Origin: Vibrio tubiashii ATCC 19109
Lineage (GTDB): Bacteria; Pseudomonadota; Gammaproteobacteria; Enterobacterales; Vibrionaceae
Direction of reading: 5' to 3'
DNA length: 64,000 bases
NCBI RefSeq assembly: GCF_000772105.1
Contig: NZ_CP009354.1
Coordinates: 496,001 to 560,000, forward strand
The notes below the pieces were generated by a model that was not told where the DNA came from, ran no database searches, and saw nothing but the letters and a program-made list of their open reading frames with translations. The translations under genes were made by a program, and so were the position numbers. Of this stretch, positions 28,044 to 37,052 are shown in pieces (positions within the stretch are counted from its first letter, which is position 1; the number at the start of each line of letters is the position of its first letter).

Positions 28044-28448
28044 ATGCCACAGCAAGAGTATTTACAAGAAATGGGAATCCAGTGCTATCAGTTGGCACAC
28101 CCTGAAAGGTTATTGGGATACCAATCACCACAACTGATCTTGCCTGATAACTGTAAATTGCTGCTTGTTTCTCCTCAACTTCCTCAGGGAAAAACGGCAG
28201 AGATGTTTGAGCGGGTATTAAAAAGCATCAAGTTGTCGCTCGAACAGGCTTTACATGTTACTCCAGAGCAATTGAGCCAGCTCGATAACGATAATCATCA
28301 TCTAGAGTGGATTTGGTTTGCCGGATGCGATCAGCAAGATCGTCTTGAAGCTAAAGCGCTTGTTTCCCCATTACTGACTCAAGTTGATGGTAACAACGAA
28401 CAGCGTCGAGCCCTATGGCAACAGATCTGTTCTTATCAGTCATCGTGA
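28044..28448 (+). CDS. holD: DNA polymerase III psi subunit
   Basis: A 134-residue small subunit of the clamp-loader complex that links chi and thereby SSB to the replisome. It matches HolD in length, in the N-terminal LQEMGIQCYQL block, in the central VSPQLP and in the C-terminal ALWQQICSY. The start is taken as ATG 28044, with GGGTG about 10 nt upstream; ATG 28035 three codons earlier is possible. rimI starts 8 bp after its stop, the same pair as in E. coli. Confidence 0.85.
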   Translation: MPQQEYLQEMGIQCYQLAHPERLLGYQSPQLILPDNCKLLLVSPQLPQGKTAEMFERVLKSIKLSLEQALHVTPEQLSQLDNDNHHLEWIWFAGCDQQDRLEAKALVSPLLTQVDGNNEQRRALWQQICSYQSS

Positions 28449-28455
28449 CCCTTTT

Positions 28456-28905
28456 ATGAGCCAATCTTCAATTTTACCGCTCGCATTAGAGCATCTTGAT
28501 CAAGTGTGGAATATTGAGCAAAGCGCCCACTCTCACCCTTGGTCTGAAACCATAATTCGTGACCTAAACAGTCGCGGCGCGCGTCATCATGTATTGGTGG
28601 TTGAAAACCAAGTCATGGGCTATTTTTATGCCCAGAATATCGTTGGTGAAGTCACTTTGCTCAATGTTGCGGTTAGTCCTAGTCAGCAAGGGCGAGGCTA
28701 CGGCAAGCAGTTAATGAAAGCTTTCCTAGATATCTGCGAGCAAGATAAGGCTGATAGCGCTTGGTTAGAGGTGCGAGAAAGCAATAGCAGTGCATTTGGT
28801 CTCTACGAATCGATTGGTTTTAATGAAGTCGATCGCCGCATCAACTACTACCCGACAACGTCAGGCAAAGAAGATGCGATCATCATGAGTTATATCTTTT
28901 TTTAG
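28456..28905 (+). CDS. rimI: Ribosomal protein S18 alanine N-acetyltransferase
   Basis: A 149-residue GNAT enzyme that acetylates the N-terminal Ala of S18. The acetyl-CoA motif is VSPSQQGRGYGKQLM, with AFGLYESIGF in the C-terminal part. The start is ATG 28456 (MSQSSILPLA), 8 bp after holD; a longer frame overlapping holD is rejected. Translational coupling with holD is likely, since no clear ribosome binding site is visible. Its stop lies 4 bp from that of the convergent rocS. Confidence 0.92.
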   Translation: MSQSSILPLALEHLDQVWNIEQSAHSHPWSETIIRDLNSRGARHHVLVVENQVMGYFYAQNIVGEVTLLNVAVSPSQQGRGYGKQLMKAFLDICEQDKADSAWLEVRESNSSAFGLYESIGFNEVDRRINYYPTTSGKEDAIIMSYIFF

Positions 28906-28909
28906 ACTG

Positions 28910-30961
28910 CTACTTTTGTACCGCTTTGACGACCGAAGGGCCTTCTACGGGGTAAAAGTTCTTTTCAAACCTTTCATTCAGTTCTGAGGCTGGTAAAGGT
29001 TTATCAAACAAGTAGCCTTGGAATTGAGCACAGCCAAGCTGCTTAAGCGCATTGAGCTCATTAGCATCCTCGACACCTTCGGCAATCACTTCCAAATTGA
29101 GTCTACGAGCGGTCATAATGATGGTATCAACGATCGCTTGGTCACTCTCATCTAAATGCAATTGGGTAACGAAGGAGCGGTCGATTTTAAGCACATCGAC
29201 AGACAAGTGCTTCAAGTAACGTAATGAAGAATACCCAGTACCAAAATCATCAATCGATGTTTTTAGGTTGTGCTCTTTCAACTCTGCCATTTTCTGAATC
29301 GCTGCTTCGACATTCTCTAACAGTAGATTCTCGGTAATCTCTAGCTCAATATGTTCACCGTCAATGTCCGCTTGGGCGAGGGAGTCAACGATGTGCTCCA
29401 CAAACGATGGTTGAGAAAACTGTAATGGACTGATGTTAATTGCCAGTCTACGGAAAGTGCTTGGGAGTATCCCTTCTTTTTTCCAGTGAGAAAACTGATA
29501 GCAAGCTTGCTCAATGATCCAATTACCAATTTGCAGGATTTGCCCTGTTTCTTCGGCGATTGGCATAAACACCCCAGGAGGTAACACCCCTTTTTGTGGG
29601 TGGTTCCAACGAATCAGAGCTTCAACGCCAATGATATTGTGATTGTCATCGACCTGAGGTTGATAATAGAGCTCAAGCTGCCCTTGGTTGAGAGCTTCAT
29701 GGAGGCCTTTTTCAATTTCTAGGAAAGATTCGACCTGAGCCTGCATCTCTGGCTCATAGAACATGTATTTGTTTCGCCCTGCTGTTTTGGCGCGGTATAG
29801 GGCGGTATCCGCTTGACGCAACACATCGATATTAGTGCTACCCACCGATGGGAAGATAGCGATGCCGACACTAACCGTACAGTAGAGCTGGTGGTCATCA
29901 ATAGAGTATGGGTTGGAGATAAGGGCAAGGAGCTGCTGAGCAAACTCATGGGCTTTGTCTGCGCTAGTATTGGGCAGCAAGATTGCAAACTCATCCCCGC
30001 CGATACGAGCTGCTGTGAAGTCATCTCGCAGCCAAGCTTCGATCCGTTTAGATATCGCCTTAATCAAGTTATCCCCAATCGTATGACCGAGAGAGTCATT
30101 GATGGTTTTAAATCTGTCTAAATCTAAGTAGAAAAGTGCACCCGCTTGGTTATTAGTGTTGGCTTCTTCGATCGAGTCTTTAAGCATTTGCAAAAGTAAA
30201 CTGCGGTTAGCTAATCCAGTTAGTGAGTCGTAGTAAGCCAGTTGATTGAGCTGTACCGCTGCAGCTTCTCTCTCTTTCCAAAGGGTATGGAAGGTTTTCG
30301 CTAACTGGCCAAGTTCATCATCTCGATAGAGAGTCGGTGGCGGAAGGTCACTTTTGGTATTTTGTAGTGAACGTACCCATTCAATTAACGTAACAAGTGG
30401 TTTGGAAAGCTTTTGATAGAAGAACATCAATAGGATTGACGTTAAAAGGATATTTCGAAATAGGTCAAACAGCAGTATTTGACTGGTTTTGGCAATAAAG
30501 TCTTTGGCAATATTAGCGCCATTGACGGAAAAGCTTAAGGTTCCGACCACAACGTGTGAGTTAGGTTGATGCAAGTCAGTGGTATAAATCGGCGTCGTAG
30601 GGGTGAGATAGCTAGACAGAGCTTCAGTGAAATCACCTTGCAGTGACACATTGCGCTCTTTTTCCGTTAGCGTATCACCAAAGTCATCGACAATTTGCAC
30701 CTTGTAGACCGCATTGTCCATCATCAAGCTAGAAGCAACTTGTTCCGCCAATAACTGATTGAGGTGGTAGGCTGCTTGACTGGCATTTGAATAGTTCTGT
30801 AGGAGCTTGAACTGGTAATGTTCTTCTATGCGCTTTTGCTCCTGATGGAGATCCACCAAGATATGATAAAAGCTAAAGCAGATCCCTAGAATAACGGAAA
30901 CTAGGAATACTGTTTTCGCTTGACGAAAAGCTAGTGAGTTTATTTTCTTGCTTTTAGGCAT
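28910..30961 (-). CDS. rocS: GGDEF-EAL c-di-GMP enzyme RocS
   Basis: A 683-residue inner-membrane signalling protein. Two membrane helices (about 13-33 and 165-185) flank a periplasmic region; a HAMP-like segment, a GGDEF domain with intact GGDEF (ARIGGDEFAILL) and an EAL domain follow. The EAL catalytic motifs are all present: EALIRW, EITENLL, DDFGTGYSSL, DVLKIDRSF and IAEGVE. Phosphodiesterase activity is expected, and the intact GGDEF may be catalytic or may bind GTP. V. cholerae RocS (VC0653) has this layout and lies near rimI and prfC; the name rests on that. No terminator is visible between it and rimI. Confidence 0.82.
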   Translation of the reverse strand: MPKSKKINSLAFRQAKTVFLVSVILGICFSFYHILVDLHQEQKRIEEHYQFKLLQNYSNASQAAYHLNQLLAEQVASSLMMDNAVYKVQIVDDFGDTLTEKERNVSLQGDFTEALSSYLTPTTPIYTTDLHQPNSHVVVGTLSFSVNGANIAKDFIAKTSQILLFDLFRNILLTSILLMFFYQKLSKPLVTLIEWVRSLQNTKSDLPPPTLYRDDELGQLAKTFHTLWKEREAAAVQLNQLAYYDSLTGLANRSLLLQMLKDSIEEANTNNQAGALFYLDLDRFKTINDSLGHTIGDNLIKAISKRIEAWLRDDFTAARIGGDEFAILLPNTSADKAHEFAQQLLALISNPYSIDDHQLYCTVSVGIAIFPSVGSTNIDVLRQADTALYRAKTAGRNKYMFYEPEMQAQVESFLEIEKGLHEALNQGQLELYYQPQVDDNHNIIGVEALIRWNHPQKGVLPPGVFMPIAEETGQILQIGNWIIEQACYQFSHWKKEGILPSTFRRLAINISPLQFSQPSFVEHIVDSLAQADIDGEHIELEITENLLLENVEAAIQKMAELKEHNLKTSIDDFGTGYSSLRYLKHLSVDVLKIDRSFVTQLHLDESDQAIVDTIIMTARRLNLEVIAEGVEDANELNALKQLGCAQFQGYLFDKPLPASELNERFEKNFYPVEGPSVVKAVQK

Positions 30962-31174
30962 AGTTCAGATCGGTTCCCTCTACTCCTTTAGTTATAGCCC
31001 AATTTCATTGATATTTTAATAGACAGGGAAATTGACGTTGATTTTGTGCCATTTTCGCTGTGGAAGTTGCCCCACAGTCCATTATAAGCGAAAATACCGC
31101 GCAAAATTGAATCGACCATTTACGCTAGGGTATTTCTTGCCTTCTCTAGCGCTTAGACAGAAGAAGAACCTTTC

Positions 31175-32764
31175 ATGTCAAATACTCCATTTCTAGGCGA
31201 AGTGTCTAAACGTAGAACATTCGCTATTATCTCGCACCCGGATGCGGGTAAAACCACGATTACAGAAAAAGTACTATTGTTCGGACGTGCTATCCAAACA
31301 GCGGGTACTGTTAAAGGCCGTGGCTCAGCTCAACACGCAAAATCTGACTGGATGGAGATGGAGAAAGAGCGTGGTATCTCGGTAACAACGTCTGTCATGC
31401 AGTTTCCGTTCAACGATTGTTTGGTTAACCTTCTCGATACCCCAGGACACGAAGACTTCTCAGAAGATACTTATCGTACACTGACGGCGGTTGACTCCTG
31501 TTTGATGGTAATCGACGCAGCGAAAGGTGTCGAGGACCGTACTCGCAAACTGATGGAAGTAACACGTTTACGTGATACGCCAATCGTTACTTTCATGAAC
31601 AAACTAGACCGTGATGTTCGTGACCCAATGGAAGTCCTAGACGAGGTTGAAAGCGAGCTAGGCATGATGTGTGCGCCTATCTCTTGGCCAATCGGTTGTG
31701 GTAAAGAGTTTAAAGGGGTTTATCACATTCACCGTGATGAAACGATTCTTTATGAATCTGGCCACGGTCATGAGATTCAAGAAGTACGCACCATCAAAGG
31801 GCTTGATAACCCAGAGCTAGACGAAGCAGTAGGCGCAGACCTTGCTGAAAGCGTCCGTGAGGAACTTGAGTTAGTCATGGGAGCTTGTCCGGAATTTGAT
31901 CTTGAGCTGTTCCTACAAGGTGAATTAACACCTGTCTATTTTGGTACTGCACTAGGTAACTTTGGTGTTGACCATATGTTGGAAGGTCTTACTAAGTGGG
32001 CGCCAGCACCTCAAACGCGCGAAGCTAACGAGCGTTCAGTAGAAGCAACAGAAGAAAACTTCTCAGGTTTCGTATTTAAGATCCAAGCAAACATGGATCC
32101 TAAGCACCGTGACCGCATTGCATTCATGCGAATTGTATCGGGTACCTACAAGCAAGGTATGAAGATGAATCATGTGCGTATTGGTAAGCAAATCAATATC
32201 TCTGATGCGGTAACCTTTATGGCTGGTGACCGTTCACGTGCAGAAAACGCTTATGCAGGTGATATTATTGGTCTACATAACCACGGTACAATCCAGATTG
32301 GTGATACCTTTACTCAAGGTGAAGCGCTGAAGTTCTCAGGCATTCCTAACTTTGCTCCAGAGCTATTCCGCCGTATTCGCCTAAGAGACCCTCTGAAGCA
32401 GAAACAGCTACTAAAAGGTCTAGTACAGCTTTCTGAAGAAGGTGCGGTACAGGTATTCCGCCCACTACAAAACAACGATCTAATCGTAGGTGCGGTAGGT
32501 GTACTTCAGTTTGACGTCGTGGTAGCGCGCCTGAAAGCAGAATACAACGTAGAAGCGATCTACGAGAGCGTAAACGTCGCAACTGCACGCTGGGTAGAGT
32601 GTGAAGATGGTAAGAAACTGGATGAGTTCCAGCGTAAGAACCAAACTAACCTAGCGCTAGATGGTGGTGATAACCTAACCTACATCGCACCAACTATGGT
32701 GAACCTGAATCTAGCGAAAGAGCGTTTTCCAGAAGTTGAGTTCCGTGCCACCCGCGAGCACTAA
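31175..32764 (+). CDS. prfC: Peptide chain release factor 3
   Basis: A 529-residue GTPase that removes RF1/RF2 from the ribosome after peptide release. G motifs: G1 [14 protein letters not shown]3 [13 protein letters not shown] and G4 MNKLDRD. Length and domain layout (G domain followed by EF-like domains 2 and 3) match E. coli RF3. Its own promoter must lie in the 213-bp gap after the divergent rocS. Its product works together with RF2, encoded 4 kb downstream by prfB. Confidence 0.97.
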   Translation: MSNTPFLGEVSKRRTFAIISHPDAGKTTITEKVLLFGRAIQTAGTVKGRGSAQHAKSDWMEMEKERGISVTTSVMQFPFNDCLVNLLDTPGHEDFSEDTYRTLTAVDSCLMVIDAAKGVEDRTRKLMEVTRLRDTPIVTFMNKLDRDVRDPMEVLDEVESELGMMCAPISWPIGCGKEFKGVYHIHRDETILYESGHGHEIQEVRTIKGLDNPELDEAVGADLAESVREELELVMGACPEFDLELFLQGELTPVYFGTALGNFGVDHMLEGLTKWAPAPQTREANERSVEATEENFSGFVFKIQANMDPKHRDRIAFMRIVSGTYKQGMKMNHVRIGKQINISDAVTFMAGDRSRAENAYAGDIIGLHNHGTIQIGDTFTQGEALKFSGIPNFAPELFRRIRLRDPLKQKQLLKGLVQLSEEGAVQVFRPLQNNDLIVGAVGVLQFDVVVARLKAEYNVEAIYESVNVATARWVECEDGKKLDEFQRKNQTNLALDGGDNLTYIAPTMVNLNLAKERFPEVEFRATREH

Positions 32765-32898
32765 TCTTCTGCGTATTTGGGGTGATAACTGCGTTAACTT
32801 CGCAAATTTAACCCAATCACATAGTGGACTATGCTCATGGGGCTGAACTTGCTCGTTGCCTTGTTCTAACCCCAACTACTTTGAAGAATTTATTCTCA
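32765..32898 (+). repeat. Palindrome-rich spacer after prfC
   Basis: This 134-bp non-coding stretch before the prfC terminator holds CATAGT/ACTATG (about 32821-32834) and a wider TTGGGGT...ACCCCAA pair that could fold the segment. It resembles dispersed intergenic repeats of Vibrio in style, but no second copy was found in the window. Confidence 0.3.
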
Positions 32899-32930
32899 AA
32901 TACCGCCTTAATTAAGGCGGTATTTTTTTG
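32899..32930 (+). terminator. Distal terminator of prfC
   Basis: AATACCGCC/GGCGGTATT (32899-32907 and 32916-32924) with a TTAATTAA loop and a T-run. Confidence 0.88.
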
Positions 32931-32934
32931 TCTA

Positions 32935-33172
32935 GGGGGGGGAGAGCGGACTTCGTCCTATGGATCGCTTCGCTTATGGAAAACGGGATCGGGCTTCGCC
33001 CTTCGGAAAAATAAAGTTGACTCTCTAACGTGATCACTCAACCTTAGTTATCCAGTTATCCAGTTATCCAGTTATCCAGTTATCCAGTTATCCAGTTATC
33101 CAGTTATCCAGTTATCCGTAGGACGAAGTCCGTTCCCGTATCCCATATCACTAGCGAAGCGATCGCAAACAA
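32935..33172. repeat. Composite intergenic repeat element, copy 1
   Basis: Two 43-bp-spaced hairpin units (GGAC-TTC-GTCC at 32948-32958; GGGC-TTC-GCCC at 32991-33001) are followed by a unique spacer, an 8-bp microsatellite (33048-33117) and an inverted module with GGAC-GAA-GTCC at 33121-33131 and AGCGAAGCGATCGC near 33158-33171. The same architecture recurs at 50293-50640. It lies between the convergent genes prfC and srmB and has no coding content. Confidence 0.75.
33048..33117. repeat. 8-bp microsatellite, eight full copies of TTATCCAG
   Basis: TTATCCAG is repeated eight times exactly, plus a partial ninth TTATCC. It is part of the composite element. A perfect array of this kind is prone to copy-number change. 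Confidence 0.95.
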
Positions 33173-33206
33173 AAAGGGTCGATGCTCGCACATCAACCCT
33201 CCAAAT

Positions 33207-33232
33207 TTCTCTAGCTCTCTAGCTCTCTAGCT
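33207..33232. repeat. Short 8-bp array touching the srmB stop
   Basis: CTCTCTAG occurs twice exactly (33215-33230) after one imperfect copy (33207-33214), and continues into CTA, which is the complement of the srmB TAG stop (33231-33233). Confidence 0.7.
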
Positions 33233-34463
33233 ATTTCTTCTTCTTAGCGACTTTCTTTTTGCCTTTAGCGACAGACTTTTTCTTGTCGTCTTTTTTCTTT
33301 TTCTTGAACGTCGGCTTCTTATGCTTAGGGCGCATCTCTTTAATGAAGCGCTCTTTGATCTCTTCTTTTACGTAGCGAGCAACGCGATCCATCATTGGTT
33401 GATCGTGTGCTTCTACTAGTGAGATAGCATTACCTTTTTTACCTGCACGCGCGGTACGGCCGATGCGGTGTAAGTAAACATCAGCGCTGCGCGGCATGTC
33501 GTAGTTGATCACGTGGCTAACATCTGGAAGGTCAATACCACGAGCAGCTACATCGGTCGCTAGAAGAACATTGACGCTGCCATCACGGAAGCGGGCAATT
33601 GCATTGTTACGGCGATCTTGAGGCATTTCGCCTTGGATCCATGCACATGGGATTTGCGCTTTCTCTAGTTCAACACGTAGCTCTGATAAGCGCTCACGCG
33701 TTTTTAGGAACACGATTGAACGCTCAGCTTGGTCATTGATGATCTTTTTCAGTAGCTCAAGCTTGTGCGTCATATCGTCAGCACGGTGATACCACTGGGC
33801 AATCTTTTTGCGCTCACGACGCGAAGGCTCTGCATCTATCTCAGCAGGCTCTTTAAGTAGATCCGCAGTAAAACCTTCAACACCCTTACCTTCTAGCGTC
33901 GCTGAGAAGAGTAAAGTTTGCTTACGCCAACGACACTCAGCAGATAGGCGGTCAACGGTTGGACCAAAGCCCATGTCTAGCATGCGGTCAGCTTCATCTA
34001 GGATCAGCCATTCGATCGCTCGACAGTCAAAACGTTCAGCGTTGATGTACTCCATCAAACGTCCTGGCGTCGCGACGACGATATCTTGAGTCTTACCTAA
34101 GATTTCAGCGTGCTCTTGATACTGCACACCACCAGTAATGGTGAAGATATTGAGCTTAGTGTGCTTAGCCAGTGCGCGTGCTTGATCGGCAACCTGCATC
34201 GCTAGCTCACGAGTTGGAGTTAATATTAGAATGCGCGCAGGTCCTGGCTTACGGCGAGGGAAGTCTTGCAAATATTGCAGAGCAGGCAAGACAAACGCTG
34301 CGGTTTTACCCGTCCCTGTCGGTGCGGAAGCTAAGATATCGCGGCCATCTAAAGCTTGTGGAATGGCTTCAGCTTGAATTTGCGTTGGGCGGTCGTAACC
34401 CATTTCTTCGATTGCGAGGAGTAGGTTAGGGTCTAACTCTAATTCAGCAAAATTTCTGATCAC
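33231..34463 (-). CDS. srmB: DEAD-box RNA helicase SrmB
   Basis: A 410-residue RNA helicase acting early in 50S assembly. Motifs: Q motif GYDRPTQIQAEAIP, I SAPTGTGKTAAF, Ia PTRELAMQV, II LDEADRML, III SATLEG, V ATDVAARGID and VI HRIGRTARAG. The alignment with E. coli SrmB is close through the core (RERKKIAQWYHRADD). The C-terminal tail from about 375 is almost pure Lys with few other residues and is shorter than in E. coli. No terminator was found; instead an 8-bp array and a composite repeat follow. trmN6 lies upstream on the same strand, with an 89-bp gap. Confidence 0.93.
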   Translation of the reverse strand: MIRNFAELELDPNLLLAIEEMGYDRPTQIQAEAIPQALDGRDILASAPTGTGKTAAFVLPALQYLQDFPRRKPGPARILILTPTRELAMQVADQARALAKHTKLNIFTITGGVQYQEHAEILGKTQDIVVATPGRLMEYINAERFDCRAIEWLILDEADRMLDMGFGPTVDRLSAECRWRKQTLLFSATLEGKGVEGFTADLLKEPAEIDAEPSRRERKKIAQWYHRADDMTHKLELLKKIINDQAERSIVFLKTRERLSELRVELEKAQIPCAWIQGEMPQDRRNNAIARFRDGSVNVLLATDVAARGIDLPDVSHVINYDMPRSADVYLHRIGRTARAGKKGNAISLVEAHDQPMMDRVARYVKEEIKERFIKEMRPKHKKPTFKKKKKDDKKKSVAKGKKKVAKKKK

Positions 34464-34552
34464 TATGATGTCTCCACAAGCCAGTTGGTGTGAGCAATAA
34501 ATTTAAGGGGACGTATTATAGAGTTTTCGGTGACAAGGATCACACGTTATTT

Positions 34553-35260
34553 TTACATCTTAAGATAAAAGTCTTTCGTCAAATCGATAAAGGCATCGCT
34601 ATAGCCTCCATCACTATGAATAGTCAGGGATTCTTCAATCGCAGTCGTTGCTGTTTTGGTCAGTTCAATCAACAGCCTAGTGACCTCTTTACGTTCAGTA
34701 GGCTTGATTTGGCATCGTTGACTGAGATGCCAACCTTGTTCTACCGCTAACTGGATGAACAGATCTCCCTCGACTTTAGGTAGTACAAAGCTTGCTTTGC
34801 CTTGGCTGGTCAGTAACTGCTGACATCGTGCAAGCAACGCTTGATGGGTTAAGGTATCTGTATGTCTAGCCGTTGCGCGCGAAATATTGCTCGCTTGCTC
34901 ACCTGTATTGAAGTAAGGCGGGTTACATATGATGCGATCAAACTGTTTTGGAAACTGGTACGTAAGCACATCACCTTGATGGAGCGTTAATCTTTGTGCC
35001 CAAGGTGAGCGTGCGAAATTTATACTCGCCGCTTCGATAGCATTGTCATCAATATCAATCGCCTCGATAGTCAGTGAAAGATGACATTGAGCGCACATCA
35101 AACTTAGCAAACCTGTCCCTGTTCCAATATCCAATAAAGACGCCGCATTTTCTAAGTTAGTCCAAGCACCTAGAAGTACTCCGTCAGTACTGACAGGCAT
35201 GCCTGAAAGGCCGCCATAAATGCTAAATTGTTTGAAATCGAAGTCTTTTGTTTTTTTCAT
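34553..35260 (-). CDS. trmN6: tRNA1(Val) (adenine(37)-N6)-methyltransferase
   Basis: A 235-residue SAM-dependent enzyme methylating N6 of A37 in tRNA-Val. The SAM motif is LLDIGTGTGLLSLM and the catalytic NPPY lies in IICNPPYFNTG. The N-terminal FDFKQFSIYGG block corresponds to E. coli YfiC, where the gene also neighbours srmB. Here both genes are on the same strand and trmN6 is upstream of srmB. The TTTTTTC-rich start region has no strong ribosome binding site. Confidence 0.9.
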   Translation of the reverse strand: MKKTKDFDFKQFSIYGGLSGMPVSTDGVLLGAWTNLENAASLLDIGTGTGLLSLMCAQCHLSLTIEAIDIDDNAIEAASINFARSPWAQRLTLHQGDVLTYQFPKQFDRIICNPPYFNTGEQASNISRATARHTDTLTHQALLARCQQLLTSQGKASFVLPKVEGDLFIQLAVEQGWHLSQRCQIKPTERKEVTRLLIELTKTATTAIEESLTIHSDGGYSDAFIDLTKDFYLKM

Positions 35261-35576
35261 AACTTTTATGTTTGTCGGAGTTCGGTTGGTTTTTGAGTTA
35301 ATTGATCTGTTGTTACGCGGTTGTTTGGTTTTTTGTGCTATTTGTGTCCAGTGTGTAGTGGATTTTGACTAGTTTATTAAACTGGTATTTTTATTGATCT
35401 TGGTGATGTATGCTGATTTTTAGGTCGAGTTATAAATTTTTATGGTGTTTTTAGCCTTGAGCTTGCGAGGTGATAAGGATTTCGTCATCATGCGCGCCTT
35501 AATTTTATAGAGTGAGCGCACGTTCGTATCACTCAGCAAACACAACATCTATTAAATTATAAGTAAAGGGTCGACA
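35261..35576. other. 316-bp divergent promoter region, trmN6/brnQ
   Basis: AT-rich DNA without an ORF. A 19-bp near-perfect palindrome ACTAGTTTATTAAACTGGT (35368-35386) and a GAGTGA...TCACTC inverted pair (about 35512-35536) are possible operators for brnQ, which is usually controlled by Lrp or leucine. Neither is assigned to a regulator. Confidence 0.5.
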
Positions 35577-36890
35577 GTGAATCAGACTTTAAAACTAACA
35601 GATATTATTGCGGTAGGCTTTATGCTTTTCGCATTCTTTTTGGGTGCAGGTAACATTATTTTCCCACCTTTGGCTGGTCAATTAGCCGGAGAAAACTTAA
35701 TTCCTGCTATGACAGGTTTCCTACTAACGGCAGTAGGTCTACCTCTTATTACTATCGTTGCAATTGCGGTTGCTGGTGGTTCTTGGGAGCACTTAACCAA
35801 AGATTTGCCAAAGCGCGTGGCGATGACTATTGCGGTACTGATTTTCATCATCATTGGTCCTGCATTTGCAGCGCCTCGTACAGGTCTTGTCGCTTACGAA
35901 ATGGCCGTTAAACCCTTCTTTGTCGATGCGGCGCAAATGCATTTGACGGTTTTCTCTATCCTATTCTTTGTTGTTGCGATGTTTTTTGCATGGTCTCAGG
36001 GCAAGTTGATCGATGTGATTGGTAAAATCCTGACTCCAGTTCTTTTCTTGGGATTGATTGTGCTTGCGGCTGCGGTATTTATTGATCCGCAAGGTGAAAT
36101 GATCGCTGCGCAAGGAGAGTACCTGACGCATCCTCTACAGAAAGGTTTCCTAGAGGGTTACAACACCATGGATACGTTTGCCTCGCTGATGTTTGGTGGG
36201 CTTATCGTAGATGCACTGCGTAAAAAAGGTGTAGATGATCAAAAGGCGACGGCGAAGTACCTGATTAGCGCAGCATTTGTCGCTGCAACGGGCTTAGTCT
36301 TTGTCTATGTATCACTGTTCTACCTAGGCGCAACTAGTGCCGCAGTAGCTGCTGGTGCTGACAACGGTGGTGCGATTCTTAGCGTGTACGTTCAGTCTCT
36401 ATTTGGTCCATATGGTCAGATTGTGCTGTCTGTGATTGTACTGCTTGCATGTTTGACCACGGCTATCGGTATTATCTCTGCTTGTTCTGATTACTTCAGT
36501 TCTATCACGCCAGTTTCTTACAAAGCATGGGTAGTTATCATTGGTGTTGCTTGTGCAACTGTGGCAAATGTTGGTCTATCACAGCTAATTTCTCTATCTG
36601 TGCCTGTGCTATTTGCACTATATCCAGTAGCGATTGCGCTAGTGGCACTGACGTTTGTGCGCAAAAAGCTACCAAATCCACAAGTGGCTTATCGTGTGGT
36701 TATTTTGGTCTCATTACTGTTTGCACTAATTGATGCGGCAAAAGTTGCAGGTGTCGACGTATCAGCAATGAGCATGCTGCCGCTGTTTGATGTTGGTATG
36801 GGATGGTTGATGCCAACGGCAGTTGCGATTGCATGTATGTTTTTTGTTGGTAAGTCAGAGCAACAGTCGCTAACGGAAGAAGCTGCATAA
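35577..36890 (+). CDS. brnQ: Branched-chain amino acid:cation symporter BrnQ
   Basis: A 437-residue inner-membrane carrier (LIVCS family) with about twelve hydrophobic segments. The family signature FFLGAGNIIFPPLAGQLAG is near residue 22, and GPAFAAPRTG follows near 100. It takes up Leu, Ile and Val with Na+ or H+. The start is GTG 35577, with AAAGGG 7 nt before it. It is monocistronic, with a strong terminator. Confidence 0.94.
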   Translation: MNQTLKLTDIIAVGFMLFAFFLGAGNIIFPPLAGQLAGENLIPAMTGFLLTAVGLPLITIVAIAVAGGSWEHLTKDLPKRVAMTIAVLIFIIIGPAFAAPRTGLVAYEMAVKPFFVDAAQMHLTVFSILFFVVAMFFAWSQGKLIDVIGKILTPVLFLGLIVLAAAVFIDPQGEMIAAQGEYLTHPLQKGFLEGYNTMDTFASLMFGGLIVDALRKKGVDDQKATAKYLISAAFVAATGLVFVYVSLFYLGATSAAVAAGADNGGAILSVYVQSLFGPYGQIVLSVIVLLACLTTAIGIISACSDYFSSITPVSYKAWVVIIGVACATVANVGLSQLISLSVPVLFALYPVAIALVALTFVRKKLPNPQVAYRVVILVSLLFALIDAAKVAGVDVSAMSMLPLFDVGMGWLMPTAVAIACMFFVGKSEQQSLTEEAA

Positions 36891-36914
36891 TAAAGCAACT
36901 TTTTTGAATCAAAG

Positions 36915-36951
36915 ATCCCCTGTCGCGCAAGGCGTGACAGGGGATTTTTTC
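36915..36951 (+). terminator. Terminator of brnQ
   Basis: Stem ATCCCCTGTC/GACAGGGGAT (36915-36924 and 36936-36945), followed by T6. Confidence 0.92.
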
Positions 36952-37052
36952 TATTCAAGCATTTTTATTCGCCAATAAAATATTCCTGTATCTTCATCAC
37001 ATTTTTCAGTAGAATTCTCCGGTTAAATTCTACTCATAAATGTTGAGCAAAC

